Positions 1 to 7,841 of a stretch of DNA of 64,000 nucleotides are shown here, in pieces (position 1 is the stretch's first letter; each line of letters begins with the position of its first letter). The DNA is from Paraburkholderia ultramafica. Its GTDB lineage: Bacteria; Pseudomonadota; Gammaproteobacteria; Burkholderiales; Burkholderiaceae. Position numbers and translations under genes: made by a program. The stretch spans positions 124,001-188,000 of the forward strand of contig NZ_CADIKK010000011.1 of NCBI RefSeq assembly GCF_902859915.1, in the 5' to 3' direction. Under the pieces are notes generated by a model that was not told the origin of the DNA, ran no database searches, and was given only the letters and a program-made list of their open reading frames with translations.

Positions 1-207
1 CCACGCGCCGGCCTCGTCGAGCAACGCTTGCGCGATGCCGGCCGGCGCAAAACCGTCGATCCCGAGATGCGCGCCGAGCATGTTCTGCGGATCGAAGTCG
101 AGCGCGACCACCTGGCGGCCGCGCCGCGCGAGCAACACCGCAAGTGCGGCGCTCAGCGTCGTGCGGCCCGTGCCGCCTGCGGTCGAAACGACGGCGATCG
201 TTTTCAT
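1..207 (-). CDS. bcsQ: BcsQ, MinD/ParA-like cellulose synthesis ATPase (N-terminal part)
   Basis: The reverse strand from 207 to the window edge reads 69 residues starting MKTIAVVSTAGGTGRTTL. GGTGRTT near residues 11-17 is a deviant Walker A loop of the MinD/ParA/BcsQ type, and a LDFDPQN stretch follows near residue 37 as in MinD-like ATPases. BcsQ is known in enterobacteria to help place or assemble the Bcs cellulose secretion complex at the inner membrane. The ATG overlaps the stop of the upstream small membrane gene by 4 nt, which suggests translational coupling. Only the N-terminus is in the window. A general ParA protein would fit the sequence alone, but the bcs context decides the name. 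Confidence 0.85.
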   Translation of the reverse strand, partial: MKTIAVVSTAGGTGRTTLSAALAVLLARRGRQVVALDFDPQNMLGAHLGIDGFAPAGIAQALLDEAGAW

Positions 208-413
208 CGGGTGGCCTCGTCGACGCTCTGTGAGTCCGGCAACAGCCTGGCGCGCAACGCGACCGGTTCGATGTCGCAATGCACCGCGTCGCGCGGATCG
301 AAGCCCCGCATTGCCGCGAGCCCCCGGCGCGCACTGCCGCGCTGCCAGACGATCCACACCGGGACCGCGAGGATCAGACCGGCGGCGAAACAGGTCAGTA
401 GAAATTCCATCAC
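204..413 (-). CDS. BcsF-like small single-pass membrane protein
   Basis: This is a 69-residue protein with one hydrophobic segment at about residues 3-22, starting MMEFLLTCFAAGL, and a basic then polar cytoplasmic-looking tail. It overlaps bcsE by 4 nt on one side and bcsQ by 4 nt on the other, so it sits inside the translationally coupled bcs chain. In E. coli the short inner-membrane protein BcsF (about 63 residues) follows BcsE and recruits it to the membrane. Size, topology and position match that role, but similarity of such short proteins cannot be judged by eye. The assignment to BcsF is therefore an inference from context. Confidence 0.6.
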   Translation of the reverse strand: MMEFLLTCFAAGLILAVPVWIVWQRGSARRGLAAMRGFDPRDAVHCDIEPVALRARLLPDSQSVDEATR

Positions 414-2533
414 TCGCTCTCCTTGTTGCGCACCGGCATGACGCAGGGTTCGGCGCGGCGGCGTGGCGGTGTCGCGCGTGAGGTGGCCGGGCGTAGCGCG
501 GCTTGAGCTTGCTGCGGCGTCAAGCCCTTGAGCGTTTCGTTGCGCGGCATCGCTTCGGTGGTATTAGCGGCTTCGGTATTAGCGGCGTCGTCGGCTGCGA
601 GCGCTTCGTCAGCTTCAGCACGCGCGTGACTCAGCGCCTCCTCCACCATCGCGAGTTGCTCAGCCGCCGCCAGCGCCCCCTCTCGCGACCTCTCCCCTTG
701 AACGCCCGCAGCCTGCGTCTGCGCATCGGGCTGCTCATCCCGCCGCGGCGGCGCAAACAGATCGCTGTAGTCAGCAATCCGCGCGCGCCGGTTCGCCGCG
801 TCCAGCGCGTTCAGTTCATCGCCGATGCTCTGCTCCGCCAGATGCAGCAGCGCGTCCGCGAGCCGTTCGACCGGCACGTCGAAGATTCGCGCGAGCGCGG
901 CATCCGCATCGGCCAGTCGGCAGGCGAACAGGAACACGTACAGATGCGACGCGTCGGCCGTGAAAACATCGCCCGCGCGACGCGGCACGCAATGCCTCAG
1001 CGCGTCGACATGCGCGCACTGCGGCAGCAGCGTCAATTTGACGAGCACATGCGGCAAGTGCAAAACCGCGCTGCGATCGAGCACGGTCCGCACCCGCTCG
1101 CAGAACGCGCCTGGCGGCAGATAGCCGAGCACGGCGTCGCTCAGCGCGGCGCTGAGCGCGCTTCGATAATCGGCCGCAACCGGACGCGTGTGGAGCTGCC
1201 CTTGCATCGATTGCAGCAGCGACTGCATCCGCGAGAACGGCAGGTCGCGGCCCAGCACGAGGTTGGCGCCGAGCGTCAGCACCAGCAGTTCGTATTGATG
1301 GCGCAGCACTTCCCCGCGTTCGACGATCACGATCTTCAGCGCGCGGCCCGCCTGACGGCGCAGCGCATGGACCGCCGCGCACAGCGCGTCGAGCTGCGCG
1401 CCGCCCGCATAGTCGAGCACCACGGTCGCCGCCTGGGCATCGGCGCAGGCGGCCAGCACCGCCGCCTGATCGGCCAGCACTTCCCAGTGCGGCGGCACCC
1501 ACGCTTCATGGCCGCGCACCACCGCGCGGCTGACCACGACCCGCTGTTCATCGCGCGCGAGCAGCCCGTCGCCGCGCGCCATCACGCCGCCGCCTGGCGC
1601 ATCCGGCGCGACGCTCAGGCGGCCGTTTTCGGTGAAACGCAGCGCGCGGACTTCGCCGGTCACGAGCGAGCGGTTCGAGCGCCAGAAGTCGACATGCCAC
1701 AACAACTCACCGTGCGTGCGCTCCATTCGCGCGACGCCCGAGCACGCAGCATGGAATTCATTGCGGCCGGCCTGCGCACCTGCGTTTTCCGCCGGGATCC
1801 CGGCGTCAAGCCAACCAGCGTCCTCGAGCTCGGCCGCGCTCGACGGCGAACCTAGCAGCAACACCAGCGTGATGTTGCGTGCCGCGCACCAGTTCGCCAG
1901 CATCCGGCCTTCGCGCGCGAGCGCGGCGGCGTCGACCCAGTTGAACCAGCGCTCGGCGCCTTCGACGAAATACAACGAACGCGAGCGAAACCCGAAGCGC
2001 TTGAGCGCGCGCAGACCGCCGAACACTTTGCCGAGCACGACCGGCGCGGCCGCCGGCGCCGCTGCCGCCGCTGCATCGGCTGCGCGGCTGACGGCCGGCG
2101 GCATCGCCAGCACGCTCAGGTTGCGCGGCCAGCCCGAGGCCGGCGCGTTGGCGTTGAAACCAAGTTCGCGCAGACGCTGCGCAACGTCGGCGCGCTCGCG
2201 CGCGAGCACGACCGTGACGTCGCGCGTTTGTGCGTCGCGCGCGCTCTCCCAGATCAGCGCATCGACGCCCGGCGCATCGGCGCCCGACGCATCGGCGCCC
2301 GGTGTGCGTGGCGCCGCATAGATCGCGTAGAGCTTGCCGGTTTCAAGCGCGGCCCATTCGTCGGGCAACGCGTCGACGGCGAGCCGCCCGAGCCGTCGCG
2401 CATGCGCCTGCGAGCCCGTCCGGCCGAACGCTTGCAGCCAGCGTCGCACGAAGCTGCCGGCCGCCGCCGGCTTGGGTGGATTCGAATCGGTGCTCACGCG
2501 TGGTTTCCCTGATCTCGTTGCATCGCCGTTCAA
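410..2533 (-). CDS. bcsE: BcsE, c-di-GMP-binding cellulose synthesis regulator
   Basis: A 707-residue soluble protein of BcsE type. Its C-terminal half carries the GIL (GGDEF I-site-like) domain, with an RAGD motif at residues 519-522 that matches the RxGD c-di-GMP-binding signature of BcsE. The N-terminal half (about 45-310) looks like the degenerate P-loop/receiver-like region of the family. About 120 C-terminal residues are low-complexity (Ala/Glu/Arg/Pro) and look like a species-specific tail. BcsE is known to bind c-di-GMP and raise cellulose output through BcsF and BcsA. Its ATG overlaps the bcsC stop by 4 nt and its stop overlaps the BcsF-like gene by 4 nt. A GADA-like mini-repeat near residues 79-91 is a small local duplication. 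Confidence 0.85.
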   Translation of the reverse strand: MNGDATRSGKPRVSTDSNPPKPAAAGSFVRRWLQAFGRTGSQAHARRLGRLAVDALPDEWAALETGKLYAIYAAPRTPGADASGADAPGVDALIWESARDAQTRDVTVVLARERADVAQRLRELGFNANAPASGWPRNLSVLAMPPAVSRAADAAAAAAPAAAPVVLGKVFGGLRALKRFGFRSRSLYFVEGAERWFNWVDAAALAREGRMLANWCAARNITLVLLLGSPSSAAELEDAGWLDAGIPAENAGAQAGRNEFHAACSGVARMERTHGELLWHVDFWRSNRSLVTGEVRALRFTENGRLSVAPDAPGGGVMARGDGLLARDEQRVVVSRAVVRGHEAWVPPHWEVLADQAAVLAACADAQAATVVLDYAGGAQLDALCAAVHALRRQAGRALKIVIVERGEVLRHQYELLVLTLGANLVLGRDLPFSRMQSLLQSMQGQLHTRPVAADYRSALSAALSDAVLGYLPPGAFCERVRTVLDRSAVLHLPHVLVKLTLLPQCAHVDALRHCVPRRAGDVFTADASHLYVFLFACRLADADAALARIFDVPVERLADALLHLAEQSIGDELNALDAANRRARIADYSDLFAPPRRDEQPDAQTQAAGVQGERSREGALAAAEQLAMVEEALSHARAEADEALAADDAANTEAANTTEAMPRNETLKGLTPQQAQAALRPATSRATPPRRRAEPCVMPVRNKESE

Positions 2534-5500
2534 TAGCTGGAGTAAAGACGCACAGGTCTCGGCGACAGACTGTTGTCCTGCTTGCGTGCGTCGAACGTAT
2601 AGCGCAGATAAACCAGCGCGGAACTCGGTGCGTAGTCATGCGAACGATCGATGCTCAGTTGCGCGCCCGCCAGCAGATACGGATTGAACCGGTATTGCAC
2701 GATGCCGGCGAGCCCGTATGAAAACGCGACGCCGCGCGTCGAGCTGCCTGTATTCACCAGGGCATCGAGCCCCGGCGCCGCACCGAGTCCGGCGGGCAAA
2801 CCGTTCGGGTAGTACGGCGAATTCTTCTCGTACGAATTCGACACGCCGACCGTCGCGGTCAGGTCCCAGTTCAGCGCGTCATGCCGGCCGGCCCATTCGA
2901 TCGGCACGCCGAGCGACAGATAGCGTTGCGGGCTGTAGTAGCCGCCCTGGCCGAACGAGTAGAAGCGCTGGTTGTTCGTGTAGTGCCACGCGTTGCCGAC
3001 CAGCCCGGTGCTCACGAGCGTATTGATGCGCTGATAGACCGGCACCGTGAAGCCGGTGCGCAACGTGATCTCCTGGTTGCTCGCGACATTGCGTCCGGTC
3101 AGCATGCCCGCGCCGAGATCGGCGAACAGGCTCGTCCTGCCGACGTCGAGCGACGAATGCAGATCGATCCCGTCGCGCCGCACGCCGCCCCACACGGTGC
3201 CGGTCACGGGGTCGTGCATGCCGGCATACGAAAGCTGGCTGCTGGTCTCGGGACGACGCGATCCGCTGACCGAAAAGCTCGCCGGTCCGGCATCGAACTG
3301 ATAGCGCGCGCCGCCGACCAGGTAGTGCACGGGGAACCCGAGCGGCGTCGTGCCGATGTCGAAGCGCCACGCGTCGGAGGTATAGCCCGCGCCGAGCGCA
3401 ACGCCGGTCACCGGCTGATGCAGATACGGCAAGCGCGCGAACTGCGCGGCGATCGTCTGCGCCGGAACGCCGAGCGACGTCGCGAGGTTGTCCGCGGCGC
3501 CCAGCGTGCCGAACGTATTGCGCGTGAACGCGTTGCCTTCGCTGACGTCGAGCGTGCCGGCATCGAGATGCACGGTGTCGACATGCGCAAAAAAATGGCC
3601 GTTGTAGCGATACGGAATCTGCACGTACACCGGCGCCTGCCATGCGTGAAACTGCGAGATACCCGCATCGCCCGATTTATACGCGGGCAGCCAGCCGGTC
3701 TCGATCTCCGGATTGCGGCGCTGCCCGAGATCGGCCAGTGCCGCTTGCGCAGGCGTGCCGTCGGGACCGGCACTCACGCCCGCCGCGCGCTCCTGCGCGA
3801 GCGACAGCCGATACAACGACGCGGCCTGCTCGTACTGCCCCAGGTCCTGCGCGACGCGGCCGCTTTGCACGGTCACGTCCGGCCGCGCCGGGTACGCGAC
3901 CCGCAACGCCGACGTGATCTGTTGCGCTTCCTGCGGGTGGCGCAACGCGGCAAGGCGGCGCGCCGCCGAGAGCCGCGTATCGATGTCGTCGGGCGCGGCG
4001 CCGTCGAGCACGCTGCGCACGAGATCGAGCGCGCTCCGGCGCTCGCCGCTCTGCTCCAGCACACGGGCTAAGGCCAGTTGCGCGTCCGGGTCGCCAGGCG
4101 CCGCCGCCAGCACCGGACTCAGCGCGGCGCGCGCGGCCGCGTAGTGCCCTTGCAGCCGTTCGAGATCGGCGACTTCGAGCGCATAGCGTTTGTCGCGCCG
4201 GCCCGCCGGACTCACACCGGCGAGCAACCGCCGCGCCTGTTCGTCATCCTGACGATCGAGCGCTTCATCGGTTTGCCGCAGCGCGAGGCGCAGCGCCTGG
4301 TCTTCGAGACGCGCGCTTTGCGCGGTGCTCAGTTTGATCTGCGGGTCGTGGCGCAACTGGGTCAGCCACGCATCGAGTTCGGCATTACGTCTCGCGCTGC
4401 CGAGCAAATCGCCGTAGCGCAGACGCACATCGGCGTCGGTCTGCTGCGCATGCGCGTCCATCCAGTCCTGCAGCAACGCGAGGCCGCGCTCCGGCTCACC
4501 CTGCTCGATCCACGTCGCGCCGACCGCCGCGAGCAGATTCGGATCGTCGGCGGCCAGCGTGCGGGCTTCGTCGAGCGCCCGCGTGGCACCCGCCCGGTCA
4601 TCGAGCGCGAATGCGGCGCGCGCTTTGGCCAGCCACTGCTGTGCTTGCAGATTGCGTTCGAGCGCGCGCATGCCGTCGGTGCGGTCGCGTTCGGCAATCG
4701 GCGCGAGCACGGCTTGCGCGCCGCTGACGTCGTCGAGCGAGTTGCGGTACAGCGCGCTCGCGTAGCGCATTTCGGGCGACGCGGCGACCGCGAGGCCGTC
4801 GTCCATCACGATGCGGCCCAATTGCGGCAAGCCCAGATCGCGATACAGACGCGCCAGCGCAAAACGTGTCCACGGCGCGTCGGGCGCGGCGCGCAAGGCC
4901 GCTTCGTAGCGTTGCGCGGCGGGACCGCGCTGGCCCGCGGCCAGCAGCTGGTCGGCCTGTCCCGTGAGCAGGTCGGCGCGCAGTTGCGCGAGGCTCTGGC
5001 GATCGTCGGCGGCGGTGAAGCGGCTCTGCAATGCGTCGAGCAACGGCTCGACTTGCGCCGCGCGCCCGGTGTTCTCGAATAGCGTCTGCGTGCTGCGCAG
5101 CGCCGCGACACTCGGCGCGCGCGCCGCCAGCAAGTCGCGCAGCAGCGGTTCGGCGGCGCGCCAGTCGTGTTGCGCGAGCAGTGCGTCGGCGAGCATCAGC
5201 TGCGCGTCCGCGTTGCCGGGCTCCATCGCGAGCGCGGCGCGCGCGAACCGCTCGGCGTCTTGCGGCCGGCCGGCCGCGGCGGCCTCACGGCTTTGCGCCA
5301 GCGTCCCCCAGAACTGCGCGGTGCGCGCGAGGCTCTCCCACTTCGCGCGATTGTCCGGCGCCAGCGCCGCCGCGCGCAGAAACAGCGCGTGCGCTTCGTC
5401 GTGCCGCCCTGCCCGCATGCGTGCCAGACCCAGGCCGCCGAGCGCTTCGGCATCATCCGGCCGCGCCTGCGCGGCACGCGCGAGCAGCGGTTCGGCGGTC

Positions 5501-6441
5501 GTCAGATCGTTGCGCGCGAGCGCCTGCAAGCCGCGTTGCTGAGCGATGTAGTCGGGGTTGCGTGCGAGTTGCCGCTGCGCGTCGAGTTGGGCTTCGATCG
5601 CGGCGACGCGCTCGTTGAATTCGGTGTCGTCCGGGACGAGTTGCAGATAGGCGCGCAACGCGGCGAGATACGCCGGGTCCGCGCCCGCCGATTGCAGCAC
5701 GTGACGCCAGGCGTCGAGCGACGCCGCGCGATCCGAGTCGGGTCGCGTCGCCAGATTCCACGCGATGCGATTGGCCTCGGCGCGCGTATCGCCGCGCTCG
5801 TTCAGCAGATTCGCGAGCACCAATGCCGAATCCACATCGGACGGATCGGCGGCGACCCGCTGACGCAACGCACCGATGGCCTGCGCACGGCCCTCGGGTG
5901 TGCCGGCGATGATCTGGTAGTACTCCGCGCCCAGCGAGCCCGACGGCGCGCCATGTGGAAACAGCGCCCGCAGGCGGCGCGCCGCCTCGGCGGACTGGCC
6001 GCTGCGCGCGAGCAGACGCACCGTCGCGAGTTCCTGGCGGCCGTTGGTGGCGACGCGGAATTCATCTTCGATCTGCTGCGTCGCCGCTGCGCCCGGCGCG
6101 TTCGACCGCAGACGCGTCAGCGTGGTTTGCGCGGCTTGCGCCTGACCAAGACGCAACTGGATACGCACCTGCTCGGCGAGCAAGGCCGGATCGCCGGGCG
6201 CGATCAGCAGCGCTTTCTGGATCGCCTGCAAGGCCAGATCGTCGCGATGCTTGGTCGACCACATGCGGGCCGTTGCGAAGAGACGCTGCGCGGCGGCGTC
6301 CTGGGGTGTGGCGGCGGTGTGGGGTGCCACGGCGCGCGCCAGCGCCGGCTCGGCGAAATGCGCCCACGCGCTGCCCGCCACGCCCGTCCACGCGAGAACG
6401 AGGAGCCGCACCGCGCGGCTTATTGAAGCGAGGCGCGACAC
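2530..6441 (-). CDS. bcsC: BcsC, cellulose export TPR/outer-membrane porin
   Basis: A 1303-residue protein with an N-terminal signal peptide (MSRLASISRAVRLLVLAWTG, cleaved after SAWA), a long alpha-helical TPR solenoid from about residue 45 to 860, and a C-terminal beta-barrel from about 930 to the end (aromatic-rich alternating strands, final residues RLYSSY). This is the BcsC architecture: TPRs span the periplasm and bind peptidoglycan and exported glucan, and the barrel lets cellulose out through the outer membrane. The length (family about 1150-1350) looks complete. Its start lies 22 nt inside the end of bcsZ, and it overlaps bcsE by 4 nt, so it is the middle gene of the operon. Confidence 0.93.
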   Translation of the reverse strand: MSRLASISRAVRLLVLAWTGVAGSAWAHFAEPALARAVAPHTAATPQDAAAQRLFATARMWSTKHRDDLALQAIQKALLIAPGDPALLAEQVRIQLRLGQAQAAQTTLTRLRSNAPGAAATQQIEDEFRVATNGRQELATVRLLARSGQSAEAARRLRALFPHGAPSGSLGAEYYQIIAGTPEGRAQAIGALRQRVAADPSDVDSALVLANLLNERGDTRAEANRIAWNLATRPDSDRAASLDAWRHVLQSAGADPAYLAALRAYLQLVPDDTEFNERVAAIEAQLDAQRQLARNPDYIAQQRGLQALARNDLTTAEPLLARAAQARPDDAEALGGLGLARMRAGRHDEAHALFLRAAALAPDNRAKWESLARTAQFWGTLAQSREAAAAGRPQDAERFARAALAMEPGNADAQLMLADALLAQHDWRAAEPLLRDLLAARAPSVAALRSTQTLFENTGRAAQVEPLLDALQSRFTAADDRQSLAQLRADLLTGQADQLLAAGQRGPAAQRYEAALRAAPDAPWTRFALARLYRDLGLPQLGRIVMDDGLAVAASPEMRYASALYRNSLDDVSGAQAVLAPIAERDRTDGMRALERNLQAQQWLAKARAAFALDDRAGATRALDEARTLAADDPNLLAAVGATWIEQGEPERGLALLQDWMDAHAQQTDADVRLRYGDLLGSARRNAELDAWLTQLRHDPQIKLSTAQSARLEDQALRLALRQTDEALDRQDDEQARRLLAGVSPAGRRDKRYALEVADLERLQGHYAAARAALSPVLAAAPGDPDAQLALARVLEQSGERRSALDLVRSVLDGAAPDDIDTRLSAARRLAALRHPQEAQQITSALRVAYPARPDVTVQSGRVAQDLGQYEQAASLYRLSLAQERAAGVSAGPDGTPAQAALADLGQRRNPEIETGWLPAYKSGDAGISQFHAWQAPVYVQIPYRYNGHFFAHVDTVHLDAGTLDVSEGNAFTRNTFGTLGAADNLATSLGVPAQTIAAQFARLPYLHQPVTGVALGAGYTSDAWRFDIGTTPLGFPVHYLVGGARYQFDAGPASFSVSGSRRPETSSQLSYAGMHDPVTGTVWGGVRRDGIDLHSSLDVGRTSLFADLGAGMLTGRNVASNQEITLRTGFTVPVYQRINTLVSTGLVGNAWHYTNNQRFYSFGQGGYYSPQRYLSLGVPIEWAGRHDALNWDLTATVGVSNSYEKNSPYYPNGLPAGLGAAPGLDALVNTGSSTRGVAFSYGLAGIVQYRFNPYLLAGAQLSIDRSHDYAPSSALVYLRYTFDARKQDNSLSPRPVRLYSSY

Positions 6442-7838
6442 GGCGAACTCCAGTGCGGATCGAGGGTGCCGTCGGCGGCGAAACGATAGCGTCCGTCATG
6501 CCAGCCCAACGCAAACAGGCTCAGCACACTGGTGTAGTAGCCAGCGGCCGTCTCGCGATTCAGTTGTTCCGCGCGCGCGATCTGCGCATCGGCGAGCGCG
6601 TGCTCGCCGCGCGCGTCGAGAAGCGGCACGGCCGCCGCGGAGAAGCCGGCGTTGCCCATGTTCACGCCCGCGTTGCCGTTCGTCGTGTCGACTTTTTCGG
6701 GCGGTGCGCCATGCGCGGCGATGAAGTTCGCGAACGGCGCGAAGCGCGCGAGCAGCGTCGGCGCAAGCGGATCGCGCGGATCAAGCATGCCGGCCCACAG
6801 ATACACGCGAATCGCGTTATACGCGCTCTCGGCCTGGGTCTGCGGGTCCGGCGCGAAACCCTGCTTCGCGCGATACAGCGCCCAGTCCGGCGCAAAGCCG
6901 TGCGGCGCGGTGTCGGTCAATACCTGACCGGTGCTGGCGAGAAGACGCGGCCAGCGCGCATCATCCTGCAGCCGCGTGGCGATGCCACGAATCACTTGCG
7001 GCGGCGCATAGCTCGGATTGACGCGCCACACATCCGCCGCCGGATGAAAGCCGGCCGGACCCGGCAGCAGCGTCAGGCCGAGCCCCGGAACGCTGGCCGT
7101 TTCCTCATCGAGCACGCGCTTCGCGAGCACCGCGCCGCGCGCCGTGTAGCTGCGCTCCCGCCACGCGTGGCCGGCTTCGAGCAGCGCATAGGCGATCCAC
7201 AGATCGGCGTCCGACGACGCGTTCGCGTCGAGCACCTGCCACTGCCCGTCGTCCGAGCGGCCCCACAGCCAGGCCGGCAGATGCGCGGTCAGGTCGCCCT
7301 GCGCGAGATGCTGTTCGGTCCATTGCAGGATCGTGTCGAAGGCCGCGCGATCGTTCGCGACCAGCGCGAAAAAGAGCGCGTACGACTGACCTTCGGAGAC
7401 GGTGCGCGAATCGGTTGAGCCGACGTCGATCACGCGACCGTCGGCGGAAATGAAATCGCGCTTGAACTGCTGCCAGCGCGGCCATGCGGGTAGCGCACAG
7501 TGTGCGGCGGAAGCGGCGGCGTCTACGGACGCGGGTGTGTTGGCCGTGTTGGCCGTGTTGGCCGTGTTGGCCGTGTTGGCCGTGTTGGCCGTGTTGGCTG
7601 TGCTGGCTGTGTTGGCTGTGCTGGCTGTGCTACCCGTGTTGGCCGTCCGCGGCACCCCGGCCGCGAACGCCCGTTGCGTCATCACGCCCATCACCATCGA
7701 CGCGCACGCCACGGCCACCGCAATGCCAACCGCCCGCGCGACAATCGCTGCCACCTTGAGGCCCACACTCAAGCCCGCATCCCTCCGCGCGTTACCCCGC
7801 CCCCACCTCAGCGGCGCCTTGCACTCCACCGGCGTCAT
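6420..7838 (-). CDS. bcsZ: BcsZ, periplasmic endo-1,4-beta-glucanase (GH8)
   Basis: A GH8 endoglucanase of 472 residues. The mature enzyme begins near ALPAWPRWQQFKRDFI (about residue 118). It has the SEGQSY motif, whose Glu is the likely proton donor, and a DADLWIAYAL segment with the conserved Asp region. BcsZ trims nascent cellulose in the periplasm. The N-terminus is unusual: a long basic start, a hydrophobic signal-like segment at about residues 28-60, then a (Ala-Asn-Thr)n repeat and an Ala-rich linker before the catalytic domain. Enterobacterial BcsZ is only about 370 residues, so about 100 residues are extra. It starts 4 nt after bcsB ends and overlaps bcsC by 22 nt. Confidence 0.93.
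   Translation of the reverse strand: MTPVECKAPLRWGRGNARRDAGLSVGLKVAAIVARAVGIAVAVACASMVMGVMTQRAFAAGVPRTANTGSTASTANTASTANTANTANTANTANTANTANTPASVDAAASAAHCALPAWPRWQQFKRDFISADGRVIDVGSTDSRTVSEGQSYALFFALVANDRAAFDTILQWTEQHLAQGDLTAHLPAWLWGRSDDGQWQVLDANASSDADLWIAYALLEAGHAWRERSYTARGAVLAKRVLDEETASVPGLGLTLLPGPAGFHPAADVWRVNPSYAPPQVIRGIATRLQDDARWPRLLASTGQVLTDTAPHGFAPDWALYRAKQGFAPDPQTQAESAYNAIRVYLWAGMLDPRDPLAPTLLARFAPFANFIAAHGAPPEKVDTTNGNAGVNMGNAGFSAAAVPLLDARGEHALADAQIARAEQLNRETAAGYYTSVLSLFALGWHDGRYRFAADGTLDPHWSSPCRASLQ
7537..7644 (-). repeat. 9-bp tandem repeat encoding (Ala-Asn-Thr)n in BcsZ
   Basis: Twelve tandem 9-bp units, consensus GTGTTGGCC on the plus strand. The first six units (7537-7590) are identical. 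The rest vary by single bases, for example GTGCTGGCT, and 7627-7635 is GTGCTACCC. Nine bases is a multiple of three, so unit gain or loss keeps the bcsZ frame. The encoded tripeptides are Ala-Asn-Thr with some Ala-Ser-Thr and one Gly-Ser-Thr. The tract lies between the signal sequence and the GH8 domain, as a flexible linker would. Confidence 0.95.
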
Positions 7839-7841
7839 CGA

